The notes under the pieces are model-generated. The model was not told where the DNA came from, did no database searches, and worked only from the letters and a program-made list of their open reading frames with translations. A stretch of DNA of 64,000 nt, from positions 1 through 64,000 of the forward strand of contig JAEUJN010000083.1 of the NCBI GenBank assembly GCA_016794595.1, written 5' to 3'. A program made the translations under genes and the position numbers. Source of the stretch: Kineosporiaceae bacterium. Lineage in GTDB: Bacteria > Actinomycetota > Actinomycetes > Actinomycetales > Kineosporiaceae. How positions within the stretch are numbered: the stretch's first letter is position 1; every line of letters begins with the position of its first letter. This document shows positions 1 through 8,454 of this stretch, piece by piece.

Positions 1-89
1 GCTCCCCGGGACCACCCAGTTGGCGATCATGATCGGCCGAAGCGGTCACATCAAGATCCACATCGGTGGACTGAACACCCATCACGGTC

Positions 90-431
90 ATGCTCCTCAT
101 CTACAGGAGCGACCCCTTACACAATCCAGTAGACACGCCCCGGTTCCGTGACCCGAAGGACCCTGCCCAGTTGGCGTTCGCGTTGGACGCGCCCGACTTC
201 CGGCCCCTGCAATGCGACATCGAACGCCTCCTGGCCGAGCACGGTCCACTGAACCTGGCGGTGATCAAACGACACACCCTGCTGGAAACGATCTACAAGA
301 AGGCCCACGCCAAGACCGCGGTCGACGCGCTCGTTGCGAACCACCGCATCCAACAGACCCAATCCGGTCGTTCCGACACCGACCGCATCTACGAACTCCG
401 ACAGCCCAGCGAACCCGCCACCCTGTTCTAA
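90..431 (+). CDS. winged-helix-like protein or 3' gene fragment
   Basis: The reading frame encodes 113 residues. Residues about 38-90 look like a winged helix: a helix (DIERLLAEHGPL), then TLLETIYKKAHAKTAVDAL, then a turn with RI. This resembles the C-terminal wHTH domain of three-Cys-motif partner (TcmP) proteins, but that is recall-based and weak. No ribosome binding site is visible before the ATG and the upstream 90 bases hold stops in this frame, so it may be the surviving 3' end of a larger gene. It ends 36 bases before the left end of the IS remnant. Confidence 0.35.
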   Translation: MLLIYRSDPLHNPVDTPRFRDPKDPAQLAFALDAPDFRPLQCDIERLLAEHGPLNLAVIKRHTLLETIYKKAHAKTAVDALVANHRIQQTQSGRSDTDRIYELRQPSEPATLF

Positions 432-466
432 CCCCCGTGCACGCCTACGCGGGATTCCGAGGCCCA

Positions 467-725
467 GGGACTGCCCAGGGTCTGGTTGACGGTCATGGTG
501 TGGTGCCTTGTCAGGCCGCGCAGGCGGCGGTGTAGCGGTGCAGACAGGACTCGCAGATCCCGAAGTCCTTGGCGACCTGCGCCACGCTCGCCTCACCGCG
601 GCGGGCCACGGCCACGACATCATCACCGAACTCCTTCGGGAACGGCTTCGGCATGATCGACATCCTTCCAGCGGAAACCCGCAGATCCCCGCAACCTAGG
701 CGTCAACCGATCCCTGGGCAGTCCC
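467..725 (-). mobile_element. internally deleted IS3-family element (MITE-like)
   Basis: Two ends match as inverted repeats. GGGACTGCCCAGGG (467-480) plus GGTTGACG (484-491) pair with CGTCAACC (701-708) plus CCCTGGGCAGTCCC (712-725): 22 of 25 positions, with a 3-base unpaired gap at the same place in each arm. The start of an IS3-type orfA lies between them in the minus orientation, 47 bases inside the right end. A complete IS3 element is 1.2-1.5 kb, so about 1 kb, including the DDE orfB, is missing while both ends survive. I could not see a clear target duplication. Confidence 0.7.
511..654 (-). pseudogene. IS3-family transposase OrfA, N-terminal remnant
   Basis: The reading frame is 47 codons and begins MPKPFPKEFGDDVVAVARRG, the signature start of IS3-family OrfA helix-turn-helix proteins. 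It continues through VAQVAKDFGI to a degenerate CESCLHRY, where the family normally has a serine and then SCLxxW, and stops at 511-513. Intact OrfA is about 90-110 residues and is followed by a frameshifted orfB; neither the rest of OrfA nor OrfB is present. A good ribosome binding site (GGAAGGATG) survives upstream. It is a decayed or deleted transposase that cannot act on its own. Confidence 0.8.
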
Positions 726-968
726 GGCAGGGCAAGAGCATTGGCTCGGTCGAGTTCTTCGCCTTCATCAGAGCCGACAGGGAAGTCCACCGGATGCGTT
801 TCATCCTGTCGTCCAAGTGACAGAGAACAGCCCGCTGGAATGTCCACCGGTCCACTCCCGAGGAGTGGGGACTTCACTGGCCACCACCGGGGACCTCAAC
901 CTGGCCATTGACAGCGCGTGGGACATCGGGACCTGTGCCGGCAGCACCCGGTTCGACACGATGAGGCG
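726..968. other. non-coding stretch between IS remnant and membrane gene
   Basis: I see no supported gene here. Weak open frames exist on both strands but none has a ribosome binding site or a recognisable product. Together with the IS remnant to its left it reads as decayed sequence. Confidence 0.4.
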
Positions 969-1592
969 GTGACCTGGTCGGACACCATCCGCCGTGACTG
1001 GACCGTGGCCTTCGTCATCGGGGAGTTGATCGGGTTCGTCCCACCAGCCCTCACCGGGGCGAGCCTGGCCGCCCTCGGCGTCGGGGACGCCGTCCTCACC
1101 GCCGGCTTGACCCTGGCCGGATCCCTGGAGGGCGCCGCGCTGGGGTGGGCGCAGTCCGCCGTCCTGGCCCGCCGGATTCCCGAGCTCAGACGAGACCGCT
1201 GGATCGGCGCCACCGCACTCGCCGCGGCGCTGGCCTGGCTCGCCGGCATGGGAGGTGCCGCAGCGATTCAGGCGCTCGGCCCGGTGGCGCTGGTGCTGAC
1301 CGTCCCCGCATGGCTGGTCGGCTTGGCGGGCATGGGCTTCCTGCAATGGCTGGTGCTCCGCCCTCACCTGCCCGCCAGCCGGGCCTGGGTGCCGGTGACC
1401 TCCGCCGCGTGGCTGGTGGGTGTCATCATTCCGGTCGCCGCGTTGTCCTCGGTTCCCAACGGCTGGCCTGCGGCGGCGCACGTGATGGTGGCGGTGGCCT
1501 CGGCGGTGGCGATGGGCATCACCGTGGGGCTGCTGACCGGTACCACCCTGGTCCGCCTGCTCCAACGGGGATCACCGAACGCTGCCCGCTGA
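969..1592 (+). CDS. multi-pass membrane protein of unknown function
   Basis: About 207 residues with roughly five or six hydrophobic segments (for example FVIGELIGFVPPALTGASLA, ALAAALAWLAGM, VALVLTVPAWLVGLAGMG, AAHVMVAVASAVAMGITVG). No catalytic motif is visible. I place the start at GTG 969, the point where the soluble N-terminal MTWSDTIRRDW-like segment begins; an in-frame start at 918 would add 17 poorly membrane-like residues. The gene stands alone and is convergent with the sensor kinase to its right. Function unknown. Confidence 0.6.
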   Translation: MTWSDTIRRDWTVAFVIGELIGFVPPALTGASLAALGVGDAVLTAGLTLAGSLEGAALGWAQSAVLARRIPELRRDRWIGATALAAALAWLAGMGGAAAIQALGPVALVLTVPAWLVGLAGMGFLQWLVLRPHLPASRAWVPVTSAAWLVGVIIPVAALSSVPNGWPAAAHVMVAVASAVAMGITVGLLTGTTLVRLLQRGSPNAAR

Positions 1593-1622
1593 CCCCCGGG
1601 ACCTCTTGGTCCACATCGTCGG

Positions 1623-3161
1623 TCACAGCAGCGGAAAGCCCGCCAGTGACTCGGCGCGGCGCCGGTTGGCCGGGACCCGCAACACCAGGGTGGTCCCACC
1701 CCCCCGGCTGGAGTGAACGGTGAGCTCGGCCCCGAGCAGTTCGGCCCGGCGGCGCATGTTGGCCAGCCCGTTGCCCGCGCGCACGGTCGCCGGGTCGTAG
1801 CCTGCCCCGTCGTCGCCCACGGTGAGGATCAGCGCCCCCGACGGTGCCACCTGCAACCGGACGCCGGCCTTGGACGCCTCTGCATGACGGGCGATGTTCG
1901 ACAGGCTCTCGCTCACGATGCCCAGCACATGGTCGACCACGGCCGGGGGCGCGTCGTCCAGGTCGCCGTCGACGTCCAGACTCGGCACGAATCCCAGTTG
2001 GTCGGCCCGGGCGTCGACCACCCGGCGCAGCAGGTCCACCTCCCGCCCCGGGTCGGCGGTCTCGAGCTCGAAGATCGTGGAACGGATCTGCTTGATCGTC
2101 TCGTCCAGCTGATCGACGGTCGCGGCCACCCGCTCGAGCGCCACCGGCGCCGTGAGCAGCGGCTTGACCGAGTCCAATGCCATCCCGGCGGCGAACAGGT
2201 CCTGGATCACGCTGTCGTGCAGGTCCCGGGCGATCCGCTCGCGGTCCTCGAGCACCCGCAGCCGCTCCCGGTCGGCACGCAGCTCACCGATGTGCAGGGC
2301 AGCGGCCGCCTGGTCGGCGAAGCTGCGCGCGACGTCGATGTCGGTGCGACCGAACGGCTGGCCGGAGGGACGCAGCAGGCCCAGGACGCCGATCACGACA
2401 TCCGGGGTGCGCAGCGGCAAGGCGAGTACCTCCCCGCGACCCCGCGGGGGGAGCCGATGATCGATCACGGCCCGAGGCTCGCCGTCCGGCCCGGTCACCA
2501 CGGCCCGTCCGCCCGGCAGCACCCGCCCGGCCACCGTGTCCGGCAACGCGATCGAGGTGTCCACCAGCGGTTCGGCGTCGTGTCCGTCGGCGGCGCGGAC
2601 AGTGACGCTCTGCCCGTCGGGGGAGGGGACCATCACGACGGCATCACTGGCGCCGAGCAGCATCCGGGCGCGGTGGCAGACCAGTGACAGCGACCGTGAG
2701 GACTGGGCCCCCAGCAGGACCGCCAACCGGATCTCCCCGAGCGCGCTGGCCCAGGCCTGACGGCGCTCTCGCGCGGCGTCCGCTGCTCGTCGCCGGCTGA
2801 CATCGACCACGTGGACCAGGCACAGCGCCTCACCGTCGTCGTCCCGCTCGGGCAGGGCAGAGGTGTGCACCTCGACCCAGACGGTCGACCCGTCCGCACG
2901 GCGGCAGGCCCGCTCGCCCGAGAACCCGGGCACCTGTTCGCCGCCCCGCCAGGAGTCGGGCTCGCGCCCATCGGTGCGTTGGCGGTAGTGACTGATCGAA
3001 CGGCCGACCATCCGTTGGGGGTCGACTCCGAGCAGATCCCCCAGCGCGCGGTTGGCCAGCACGATGCGGTGCCCGGCTCGGTTGATCAGAGCCAGCCCCA
3101 CCGGCGCGTGTTCGAAGGCCGCGCGGAATGAGCCGCGACCCAGGTCCGGCCGGCTCACCAC
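1623..3161 (-). CDS. PAS-GAF sensor histidine kinase (NarL/DevS class)
   Basis: 512 residues. An N-terminal PAS domain (about 15-125; FEHAPVGLALINRAGHRIVLAN) is followed by a GAF domain (about 145-290), then a HisKA_3 dimerisation segment with the phospho-acceptor His315 in ERIARDLHDSVIQD, and a C-terminal HATPase (ESLSNIARHAEASK with the N-box, GDDGAGYDP as G1, GNGLANMRRRAELLG as G2). There is no membrane segment, so it is a cytoplasmic sensor. It resembles DevS/DosT-type oxygen or redox sensors, but the ligand of PAS or GAF cannot be read from sequence. It lies 15 bases after the response regulator in a STAS-regulator-kinase operon and should phosphorylate that regulator. Confidence 0.9.
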   Translation of the reverse strand: MVSRPDLGRGSFRAAFEHAPVGLALINRAGHRIVLANRALGDLLGVDPQRMVGRSISHYRQRTDGREPDSWRGGEQVPGFSGERACRRADGSTVWVEVHTSALPERDDDGEALCLVHVVDVSRRRAADAARERRQAWASALGEIRLAVLLGAQSSRSLSLVCHRARMLLGASDAVVMVPSPDGQSVTVRAADGHDAEPLVDTSIALPDTVAGRVLPGGRAVVTGPDGEPRAVIDHRLPPRGRGEVLALPLRTPDVVIGVLGLLRPSGQPFGRTDIDVARSFADQAAAALHIGELRADRERLRVLEDRERIARDLHDSVIQDLFAAGMALDSVKPLLTAPVALERVAATVDQLDETIKQIRSTIFELETADPGREVDLLRRVVDARADQLGFVPSLDVDGDLDDAPPAVVDHVLGIVSESLSNIARHAEASKAGVRLQVAPSGALILTVGDDGAGYDPATVRAGNGLANMRRRAELLGAELTVHSSRGGGTTLVLRVPANRRRAESLAGFPLL

Positions 3162-3176
3162 CGCCTCACCGACTGG

Positions 3177-3836
3177 TCACGACCACCGCCGGCCGAAGCC
3201 GCGGACGCGGGCGCCGTACACGGCCGCCTGGGTGCGCCGCTCGACGTGCAGTTTGGCCATCAGGGAGGTCACGTGGTTCTTGACCGTCTTCTCGGCGATG
3301 TTCAACCGCTGCCCGATCTGCCGGTTGGTCAGGCCCTCGACGATCAGATCGAGGACCCGTTCCTCCTGCGGGGTGAGCTCCGTCAGCGGGTGCCCCCCGC
3401 CCGAGGTGCCGTTGGCGGACGGCGACCGCCCGGGGACCCGCACGGTCTGGCCCCGTTCGCGCAACATCTCCCCGGCGGCCACCCGACGCACCGCGTCGGC
3501 CAGGTCTGGGCCGTGGATCTGCTTGAGGATGTACCCGGCCGCACCCGCCAGCACCGAGGCGGTGAGTGCCTCTTGGTCGTCGTAGCTGGTCAGGATGATC
3601 GCCTTGATGGAGGGGTCGCGTGAGCGGATCTCGCGACACACCTCGATCCCCGATCCGTCCGGCAGCCGCGCGTCGAGCAGTGCGACGTCCGGGCGCAGGG
3701 CCGGGATCCGACGGGCCGCCTCACGGGCCAGCCCGGATTCGCCCACGATCTCGATGCCGCCCGCTTCAACCAGGATCTCGCGCAGGCCTCGCCGGACCAA
3801 TTCGTGATCATCGAGGATGAAGACGGTGACAGTCAT
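3177..3836 (-). CDS. NarL/DevR-family response regulator
   Basis: 219 residues. The receiver domain has the acidic pair Asp9-Asp10, phospho-acceptor Asp55 (DVALLDARLP), the Thr/Ser switch in AIILTSYDD and the conserved Lys in GYILKQIHG. The C-terminal LuxR-type helix-turn-helix is LTPQEERVLDLIVEGLTNRQIGQRL-type with KTVKNHVTSLMAKL as recognition helix, very close to DevR/DosR. Its ATG directly follows the stop of the STAS gene, and the kinase begins 15 bases downstream, so the three are co-transcribed. A DosR-like palindrome upstream of the operon suggests autoregulation. Confidence 0.92.
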   Translation of the reverse strand: MTVTVFILDDHELVRRGLREILVEAGGIEIVGESGLAREAARRIPALRPDVALLDARLPDGSGIEVCREIRSRDPSIKAIILTSYDDQEALTASVLAGAAGYILKQIHGPDLADAVRRVAAGEMLRERGQTVRVPGRSPSANGTSGGGHPLTELTPQEERVLDLIVEGLTNRQIGQRLNIAEKTVKNHVTSLMAKLHVERRTQAAVYGARVRGFGRRWS

Positions 3837-4319
3837 TCAGGCCGTCCTGGATGTGGGCGGCGGATGCCGTCGGGAGGAGGTGTCGAGGGAACGGCGGATC
3901 TCCTCGACGGCTCGCGCCGCATTCCGGGAGATCGGGAACTCTGCCAGCAGCCCGGCGAGTTCGAGTTGGGCTCGCAGCGGATCGGGCACCGCCGCCAGCC
4001 AGAACTGCGATCCGTGCCAGCCCGAGGCCCGCCGCATGGCCTCGAGCAGGTTGGCCGCGTGGTCGTCCACGGAGGTCACCGCGGCCAGGTCGACCAGCAC
4101 GCACCGGGGGCGATGCCTCAGCGCTGCCTCCAGGGCTCGACGGCAGACGGGCCAGGCCCGACGGTCGAAGGCCCCGGCCACGGTGATCACCGGCATCCGG
4201 CTCACGCACCGCAGGGCCACGCACACGACGTCCTCGTGATGCCACCACTGGGTCAGCGGCTCCATCTGCAGGACGCGAGCGTCGAGCAGAGGGGGGATCC
4301 GGCAATTGGCGTCCGTCAC
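3837..4319 (-). CDS. STAS-domain protein (anti-sigma antagonist-like)
   Basis: 160 residues. The core (about 45-135) has a STAS fold pattern: MPVITVAGAFDRRAW, then RPRCVLVDLAAVTSVDDHAANLL, where the Ser/Asp turn VTSVDD is the usual phosphorylation loop with Ser before the acidic pair. It is the first gene of an operon with a response regulator and histidine kinase, and its stop codon abuts the regulator's ATG. STAS proteins usually bind anti-sigma kinases; a role as input or output partner of this two-component system is inferred from position only. Confidence 0.72.
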   Translation of the reverse strand: MTDANCRIPPLLDARVLQMEPLTQWWHHEDVVCVALRCVSRMPVITVAGAFDRRAWPVCRRALEAALRHRPRCVLVDLAAVTSVDDHAANLLEAMRRASGWHGSQFWLAAVPDPLRAQLELAGLLAEFPISRNAARAVEEIRRSLDTSSRRHPPPTSRTA

Positions 4320-4361
4320 AACCCACCTCCGCGTGGTCGGGGACGATCACGTCACACGACG

Positions 4362-4403
4362 ACGCTAGGTGTCCGACATGTCCGATCCCAGGACCGAAGG
4401 TCC
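4362..4403 (-). promoter_or_regulatory. promoter with DosR-like box for the STAS operon
   Basis: On the minus strand a CTAGCGT element (4368-4362) lies 43 bases before the STAS start and fits an actinobacterial -10 hexamer (TAGCGT). About 32 bases upstream of it is the palindrome GGACC-gaa-GGTCC (4391-4403), which resembles the core of the DosR/DevR box (GGGACT-N2-AGTCCC), though with a 13-base rather than 12-base core span. The spacing would put the box near -43, the usual activator position. Confidence 0.45.
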
Positions 4404-4431
4404 CAGGTACCGTCCGTCTACCTGCGCTGCG

Positions 4432-7176
4432 TCACCCTGAGTGAGCAAAGATCCGGGCTGTTGAGCCTGATCCCGCCGTTCCGGCACCGTTGACGGCAGC
4501 CACCGCAATGGTGGCGTTGCGGCCTGCCACCAGCGTCCCCGCGGGCAGGGTCACCTGCCGGCTGGCGCCGTCCACGGTGGTCACGACGCGCCCGTTCACC
4601 AGCACCCGGTACCGGGCGATGCCGGACTCCTGGTCGGCCGCTGCCGACCACGCCACGGTCAGGGGCGCGGCCGCCCGCTGGCGGGACGTGACGCTGATCG
4701 TCGGGACGGAGGGCTTGGTGCTGTCCACCCGAACGGTCGTGCTCACCGTCGGTCCCGGGGTCCCGCCGGCGTTGACCGCGGTCACCGAGATCGTGGAGCT
4801 GCCCTCGGGCAGGGTGAGGGAGAGCCGGGTCGAGCCGCCGCTCACCCGACGCTCGACCGGGGCGGCCAGCGACGCAGAGCTGACCCGGAGGCGGTAGGCG
4901 GCGATCCAGGTCTCGGTCTCGGTGGCGGCCCCCCAGCTGAGCAGGACCGTGCGGCGCGGGCTGACCTCGGCCCGGACCCCGCCGAGGCTCATCCCCAGCG
5001 CCGACGGACTGCCCGGGGCCGTGGTGTCGACCGTGCCCTTCACGGTGACGGCGGCCGAGCGGTTGCCGGCGGCGTCCACGGTGCGAACGGTCCACACATG
5101 TCGGCCGGCGGGGGCCACGGCGCTGCGGGGCTCGGTGGTGGAGGCCTCGGCCTGCCCGTCGCGGGTCACCTCGTACCGCAGCGGGGAGCCGGTGTCGGCC
5201 GGTGGGGTCCAGGTCACCCGAGCGGTGCCGGCCGGCAGCTGGGCCTTGACCGGGGGCTTGGGGGCCGTGGTGTCCACGGTGACCGCAACGGCGGCCATCG
5301 GGCTGGTCAGGCCGGAGTCGTTGGTCGCGGTCACGGCCAGGGTCGTGGTGCGGCCCGCGGGGAGGGCCACTCTCAGTGCGGTGGTGGTGGCCGGCAAGGG
5401 GGCGGTCAGGGCCGACCCATCCGCGTAGACGCGGTAGGCGATGATCGTTCCCCCCGGCGTGGCCGGGGGCGTCCAGGCCAGCGGGACGACGGTGGTCCTG
5501 CTGGCACTGCCCGCGCCCGGTGAGGTGATGACCGGGGCACTCGGGGTGCCGTCGCCGCCCCCGCCGGTGATGGTGGTCGGCACCGCGGCCACGGTCCCGG
5601 TGGCGATGTTGCCGGCGGCGTCCACAGCGTCGACCCGGAGGGTCTTGGCCGAGGTCGAGGCGCTGACCTGGACCGAGGTGGCGGCCGGAGGCGCAAAGGT
5701 CACCGGGGTCCCGTCGAGGCTCACCCGGTAGCCGGCCACGCCGGTGCCGGTGTCGCTCGATGCGGTCCAGATCGCCCGGACGGCGGTGGCCGAGCTCCGG
5801 GTGACCATCGTGCTCGGCACACTCGGGGCGGTGGCGTCGCCGGCGGTCGGCGTCACCCTCACCCGGGCGGTCGCACCCACGGTGCCGATCGAAACCGCCA
5901 GCGCGGTGCCGGGCACCTTCCAGACCGAGTGGGCCGGCATGGAGGTCAGGGCGAAGGCCGTGGACCGCCAGGGCTGCAGGTCGAGCAGTTGCGACTGCGG
6001 GTAGGAGCCGTTCGGCAGGTAGTGCACCTGGACGCCGGCCCAGTCGGTGCGGCGGGTGTCCGGTGCCTGCGCCGGGCGGTAGTCCAGGTAGACCCAGCCG
6101 GTGCCCACGTCGACCTTCACCGCGCGCAGGCCCCTCACGTCGGTCAGGGGGGCCAGTTCGACGTCCACCGGAGCGGCCGTCGTGGCGGTGACCGTGCGGA
6201 CCAGGCCGATCTGGTCGGCCAGCGAGGTGTTCAGCGAGCCGCTGGCGCTGTACGTGGCGTACCCCATGACGTCGGCGCTGTCCCGGTAGGCCGCGACCTC
6301 GCAGGTCGGGGAGAAGCTCACCCGGGTGCCGGCCGAGGTGCAGGTGGCCGTGTTGGCGTGGCCCAGGCCGATGTTGTGCCCGAACTCGTGGGCGGTCACG
6401 TCGATCAGCGGGTACCCGTTCACCCAGATCCGCGATCCGAGCACCGATCCGAGGCCCGCCCAGCCCCCGCAGTCCGACCGCAGCGGGAAGTAGATCATCA
6501 CGTGGTCGGTGATCGAGGTCGGGGCCGCCACCCCGTGAGCCGCGAGCGCCCGGTCGAAGAGCGCCGAGGCGTTGCACGACCCGGGGTCGGTGATCTTCGC
6601 CCAGGGCTTGACGGTGGGGGTGATCGCGATGGCGCCGTCCGACTGGGCCCGCCAGTACTGCGCGGTCCGTTGCGCCAGGTCGGTCAGCGACGCCTGCGTC
6701 TGGGAATCGGGAGTGCTCCAGTACACGGGCAGGACCCGCAGGGTGTGGGCGCCGGCGGCGCGGGGCAGCGTGCTCGCGGCCACCGTGGCCCGAGCCGTGG
6801 TCGGGGCGAGTGAGGTGACGGTGGTGGTGGACGCCGCGGAGGCCGAGCTGCCGCTGAAGCCCAGCGCGCGCCGGGTCGTGCGCAACCCGACCTTGACCCT
6901 CTGTCCCGACCGCAACCCGCTGCGCAGTCCGGCCGGAACCGGATAGGTCCGCCCCCCGGCCGAGACCATGGCGATGGTCTCCAGCGGGGCCCCGGTCTCG
7001 CCGTGGCCGTGCTCGGTGTGGCGATCCACCACCACCACGTCGACCACGCCGGTCTCCACGGACGTGATCTCGGACGAGGCCTGGGCGGGAGAGGCCAGCC
7101 CGGCGATGGTGGCCGCGACAGCGAGGGCAACGGTGAGGCTCGAGGTTCGATGCAGGTGAATCCGGGGCAGGCGCAC
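4432..7176 (-). CDS. secreted metzincin metalloprotease with five FN3-like repeats
   Basis: 914 residues from GTG 7176, chosen because GGAGGA lies 5 bases upstream; an in-frame ATG at 7218 would add 14 residues. A signal peptide (HRTSSLTVALAVAATIAGLASPAQA) directs export. The protease domain has HEFGHNIGLGH from about residue 263, the full HExxHxxGxxH zinc site of metzincins, and a Met-turn DVMGY further on; Cys pairs nearby suggest disulfides. The C-terminal half (about 480-914) has five divergent FN3-like repeats with the recurrent motifs AYRVY/GYRVSL, VTVDTTAP and AVNGAG. It is probably an extracellular reprolysin-like enzyme that binds cell-wall or polysaccharide through FN3. Substrate unknown; no neighbour explains it. 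Confidence 0.85.
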   Translation of the reverse strand: MRLPRIHLHRTSSLTVALAVAATIAGLASPAQASSEITSVETGVVDVVVVDRHTEHGHGETGAPLETIAMVSAGGRTYPVPAGLRSGLRSGQRVKVGLRTTRRALGFSGSSASAASTTTVTSLAPTTARATVAASTLPRAAGAHTLRVLPVYWSTPDSQTQASLTDLAQRTAQYWRAQSDGAIAITPTVKPWAKITDPGSCNASALFDRALAAHGVAAPTSITDHVMIYFPLRSDCGGWAGLGSVLGSRIWVNGYPLIDVTAHEFGHNIGLGHANTATCTSAGTRVSFSPTCEVAAYRDSADVMGYATYSASGSLNTSLADQIGLVRTVTATTAAPVDVELAPLTDVRGLRAVKVDVGTGWVYLDYRPAQAPDTRRTDWAGVQVHYLPNGSYPQSQLLDLQPWRSTAFALTSMPAHSVWKVPGTALAVSIGTVGATARVRVTPTAGDATAPSVPSTMVTRSSATAVRAIWTASSDTGTGVAGYRVSLDGTPVTFAPPAATSVQVSASTSAKTLRVDAVDAAGNIATGTVAAVPTTITGGGGDGTPSAPVITSPGAGSASRTTVVPLAWTPPATPGGTIIAYRVYADGSALTAPLPATTTALRVALPAGRTTTLAVTATNDSGLTSPMAAVAVTVDTTAPKPPVKAQLPAGTARVTWTPPADTGSPLRYEVTRDGQAEASTTEPRSAVAPAGRHVWTVRTVDAAGNRSAAVTVKGTVDTTAPGSPSALGMSLGGVRAEVSPRRTVLLSWGAATETETWIAAYRLRVSSASLAAPVERRVSGGSTRLSLTLPEGSSTISVTAVNAGGTPGPTVSTTVRVDSTKPSVPTISVTSRQRAAAPLTVAWSAAADQESGIARYRVLVNGRVVTTVDGASRQVTLPAGTLVAGRNATIAVAAVNGAGTAGSGSTARIFAHSG

Positions 7177-7487
7177 TCTGGTCCTCCGTGACGGGTGGCT
7201 TGCCCAGTTCCTCGGCATCGACCGGCGATGTCCTTGAGTGCACCTGTGCGGAAGCGGACCACTCGTTCGGAGGAGCCCGGTAGCGTGCGAACGGCACGGA
7301 TCGGGCAGGTGGCGGACGCCGAGTGCTCCGCCCGAGGGACGCTCGGCGCGTGCCGGCCCCGCCGTCCGTCACGCTGAGTTCAGGTGAGGGGCGACAGGGT
7401 GGTTCACCTCGTTCACCCGGACAGGCCATCACCGATCACGGCCGTTCGGGCGGGCGGTTGGCCTCGGGATCGGGAAGGAGCGCGGTG
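7177..7487. other. divergent intergenic region, protease / excalibur gene
   Basis: 311 bases between two divergent starts. A plus-strand TAGCGT at 7282-7287 could be a -10 for the excalibur gene, with a leader of about 200 bases. I see no strong palindrome or riboswitch fold. Confidence 0.35.
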
Positions 7488-8267
7488 GTGGGAGCCACAG
7501 GTCGGCGTCGGGCCCGCTCGAGGAGGACCGGCAGCGCACTTCTGGGCGACCTCACCCGTGTCCTTCCCCGGGGCCTCACCCGCAGTCTCACCCGGGGCGA
7601 ACTGGCCGGGCTGGCGATCGCGGGAGTGGTCATGGCCATGACGCTGGGCGCCTTCGTGCTCTCGCGACAGCTCACCGGTCGAGACCCGGTGACCGTGATG
7701 CCGACCCCGGTGGAGATCCAGGCCTGGTTGCCGAGTGACGCCGCACCGGAGAGCTCCTCACCGGTGAGCTCCGCGATGCCCGCTGAAGGGAGCCCCGGTG
7801 CTCCGGCGGCGCCGGGCCCGGCACCGGCCGGGGCCGGGCCGGGAGCGGTCGCGGTCACCACGGCCGGGTCGGGGACCGGCACGGCGGTGACCACCACGGC
7901 GACCGCGGCGCCCACCACCGCGCCGCCGCCCCGGGACACCTCCGGTCCGAACCCGCCCCCTGACCCGACCGGCCAGAGCACGACCGGCTCGACGTCCGGC
8001 TCGGGCAGTTCCGGCGGCGGCGAGCCGACCAGCCCGTCGAGCAGCCCTCCGGGTTCGTCGGCGGCCCCCTCACCGTCCCCGTCGAGCAGCCCCTCCAGCA
8101 GCGCGACGACCCCCGCGGCGGCGGCTCCGCAGCCCGCGGTGTACTACCGCAACTGCACCGAGGTGGCTGCAGCGGGCGTCGAACCGCTGGTCCGTGGTGA
8201 GCCCGGATACCGTGCCGGACTCGACCAGAACAACGACGGGATCGCGTGTAGCGGGCGCCCGAGCTGA
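7488..8267 (+). CDS. membrane-anchored excalibur-domain protein
   Basis: About 259 residues from GTG 7488, 7 bases after GAAGGAG (7474-7480); a GTG at 7485 is equally in frame. After an Arg-rich cytoplasmic segment there is one transmembrane helix (ELAGLAIAGVVMAMTLGAFVL), then a long low-complexity linker of Pro, Ser, Thr, Gly and Ala that probably spans the wall. The C-terminus is an excalibur calcium-binding domain: YYRNCTEVAAAG with GLDQNNDGIACSG, i.e. the DxDxDGxxC loop (first Asp, then N-N-D). Such proteins sit outside the cell; the linker length fits wall-spanning. Role unknown. Confidence 0.85.
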   Translation: MGATGRRRARSRRTGSALLGDLTRVLPRGLTRSLTRGELAGLAIAGVVMAMTLGAFVLSRQLTGRDPVTVMPTPVEIQAWLPSDAAPESSSPVSSAMPAEGSPGAPAAPGPAPAGAGPGAVAVTTAGSGTGTAVTTTATAAPTTAPPPRDTSGPNPPPDPTGQSTTGSTSGSGSSGGGEPTSPSSSPPGSSAAPSPSPSSSPSSSATTPAAAAPQPAVYYRNCTEVAAAGVEPLVRGEPGYRAGLDQNNDGIACSGRPS

Positions 8268-8384
8268 CATGGAGATCACGTGTGGCGCAGTGCCACGGCG
8301 CGACCGATCGGCGCGACCGATCGGGCCACCGGGGGATCCGACTGCGAAGGTGTGATCCGGACAACGGGGGGCTTGTGGCGCAGG

Positions 8385-8404
8385 CCCATCAGGAGTCTGA
8401 TGGG
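8385..8404. repeat. perfect 8-bp inverted repeat upstream of SRPBCC gene
   Basis: CCCATCAG-gagt-CTGATGGG, a perfect 20-base dyad ending 50 bases before the SRPBCC start. The decamer TGTGGCGCAG occurs twice nearby (8281 and 8375). It could be an operator or a leader hairpin. Confidence 0.5.
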
Positions 8405-8454
8405 GACACCGGTTCCGCCACCGGATCCGGTTCTCGCGGAACGAGGAGGGCGCC

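Noticed and set aside
569-820. Plus-strand frame ending EFFAFIRADREVHRMRFILSSK as a transposase OrfB fragment
   Set aside because: A faint likeness to OrfB N-termini, but the orientation is opposite to the OrfA remnant and it lies outside the inverted repeats.
4418-7432. 1004-residue open frame opposite the protease reading frame
   Set aside because: It shares the strand with the protease but in another frame, is rich in Arg, Gly, His and Pro with no domains, and has no ribosome binding site; an out-of-frame shadow of high-GC coding DNA.
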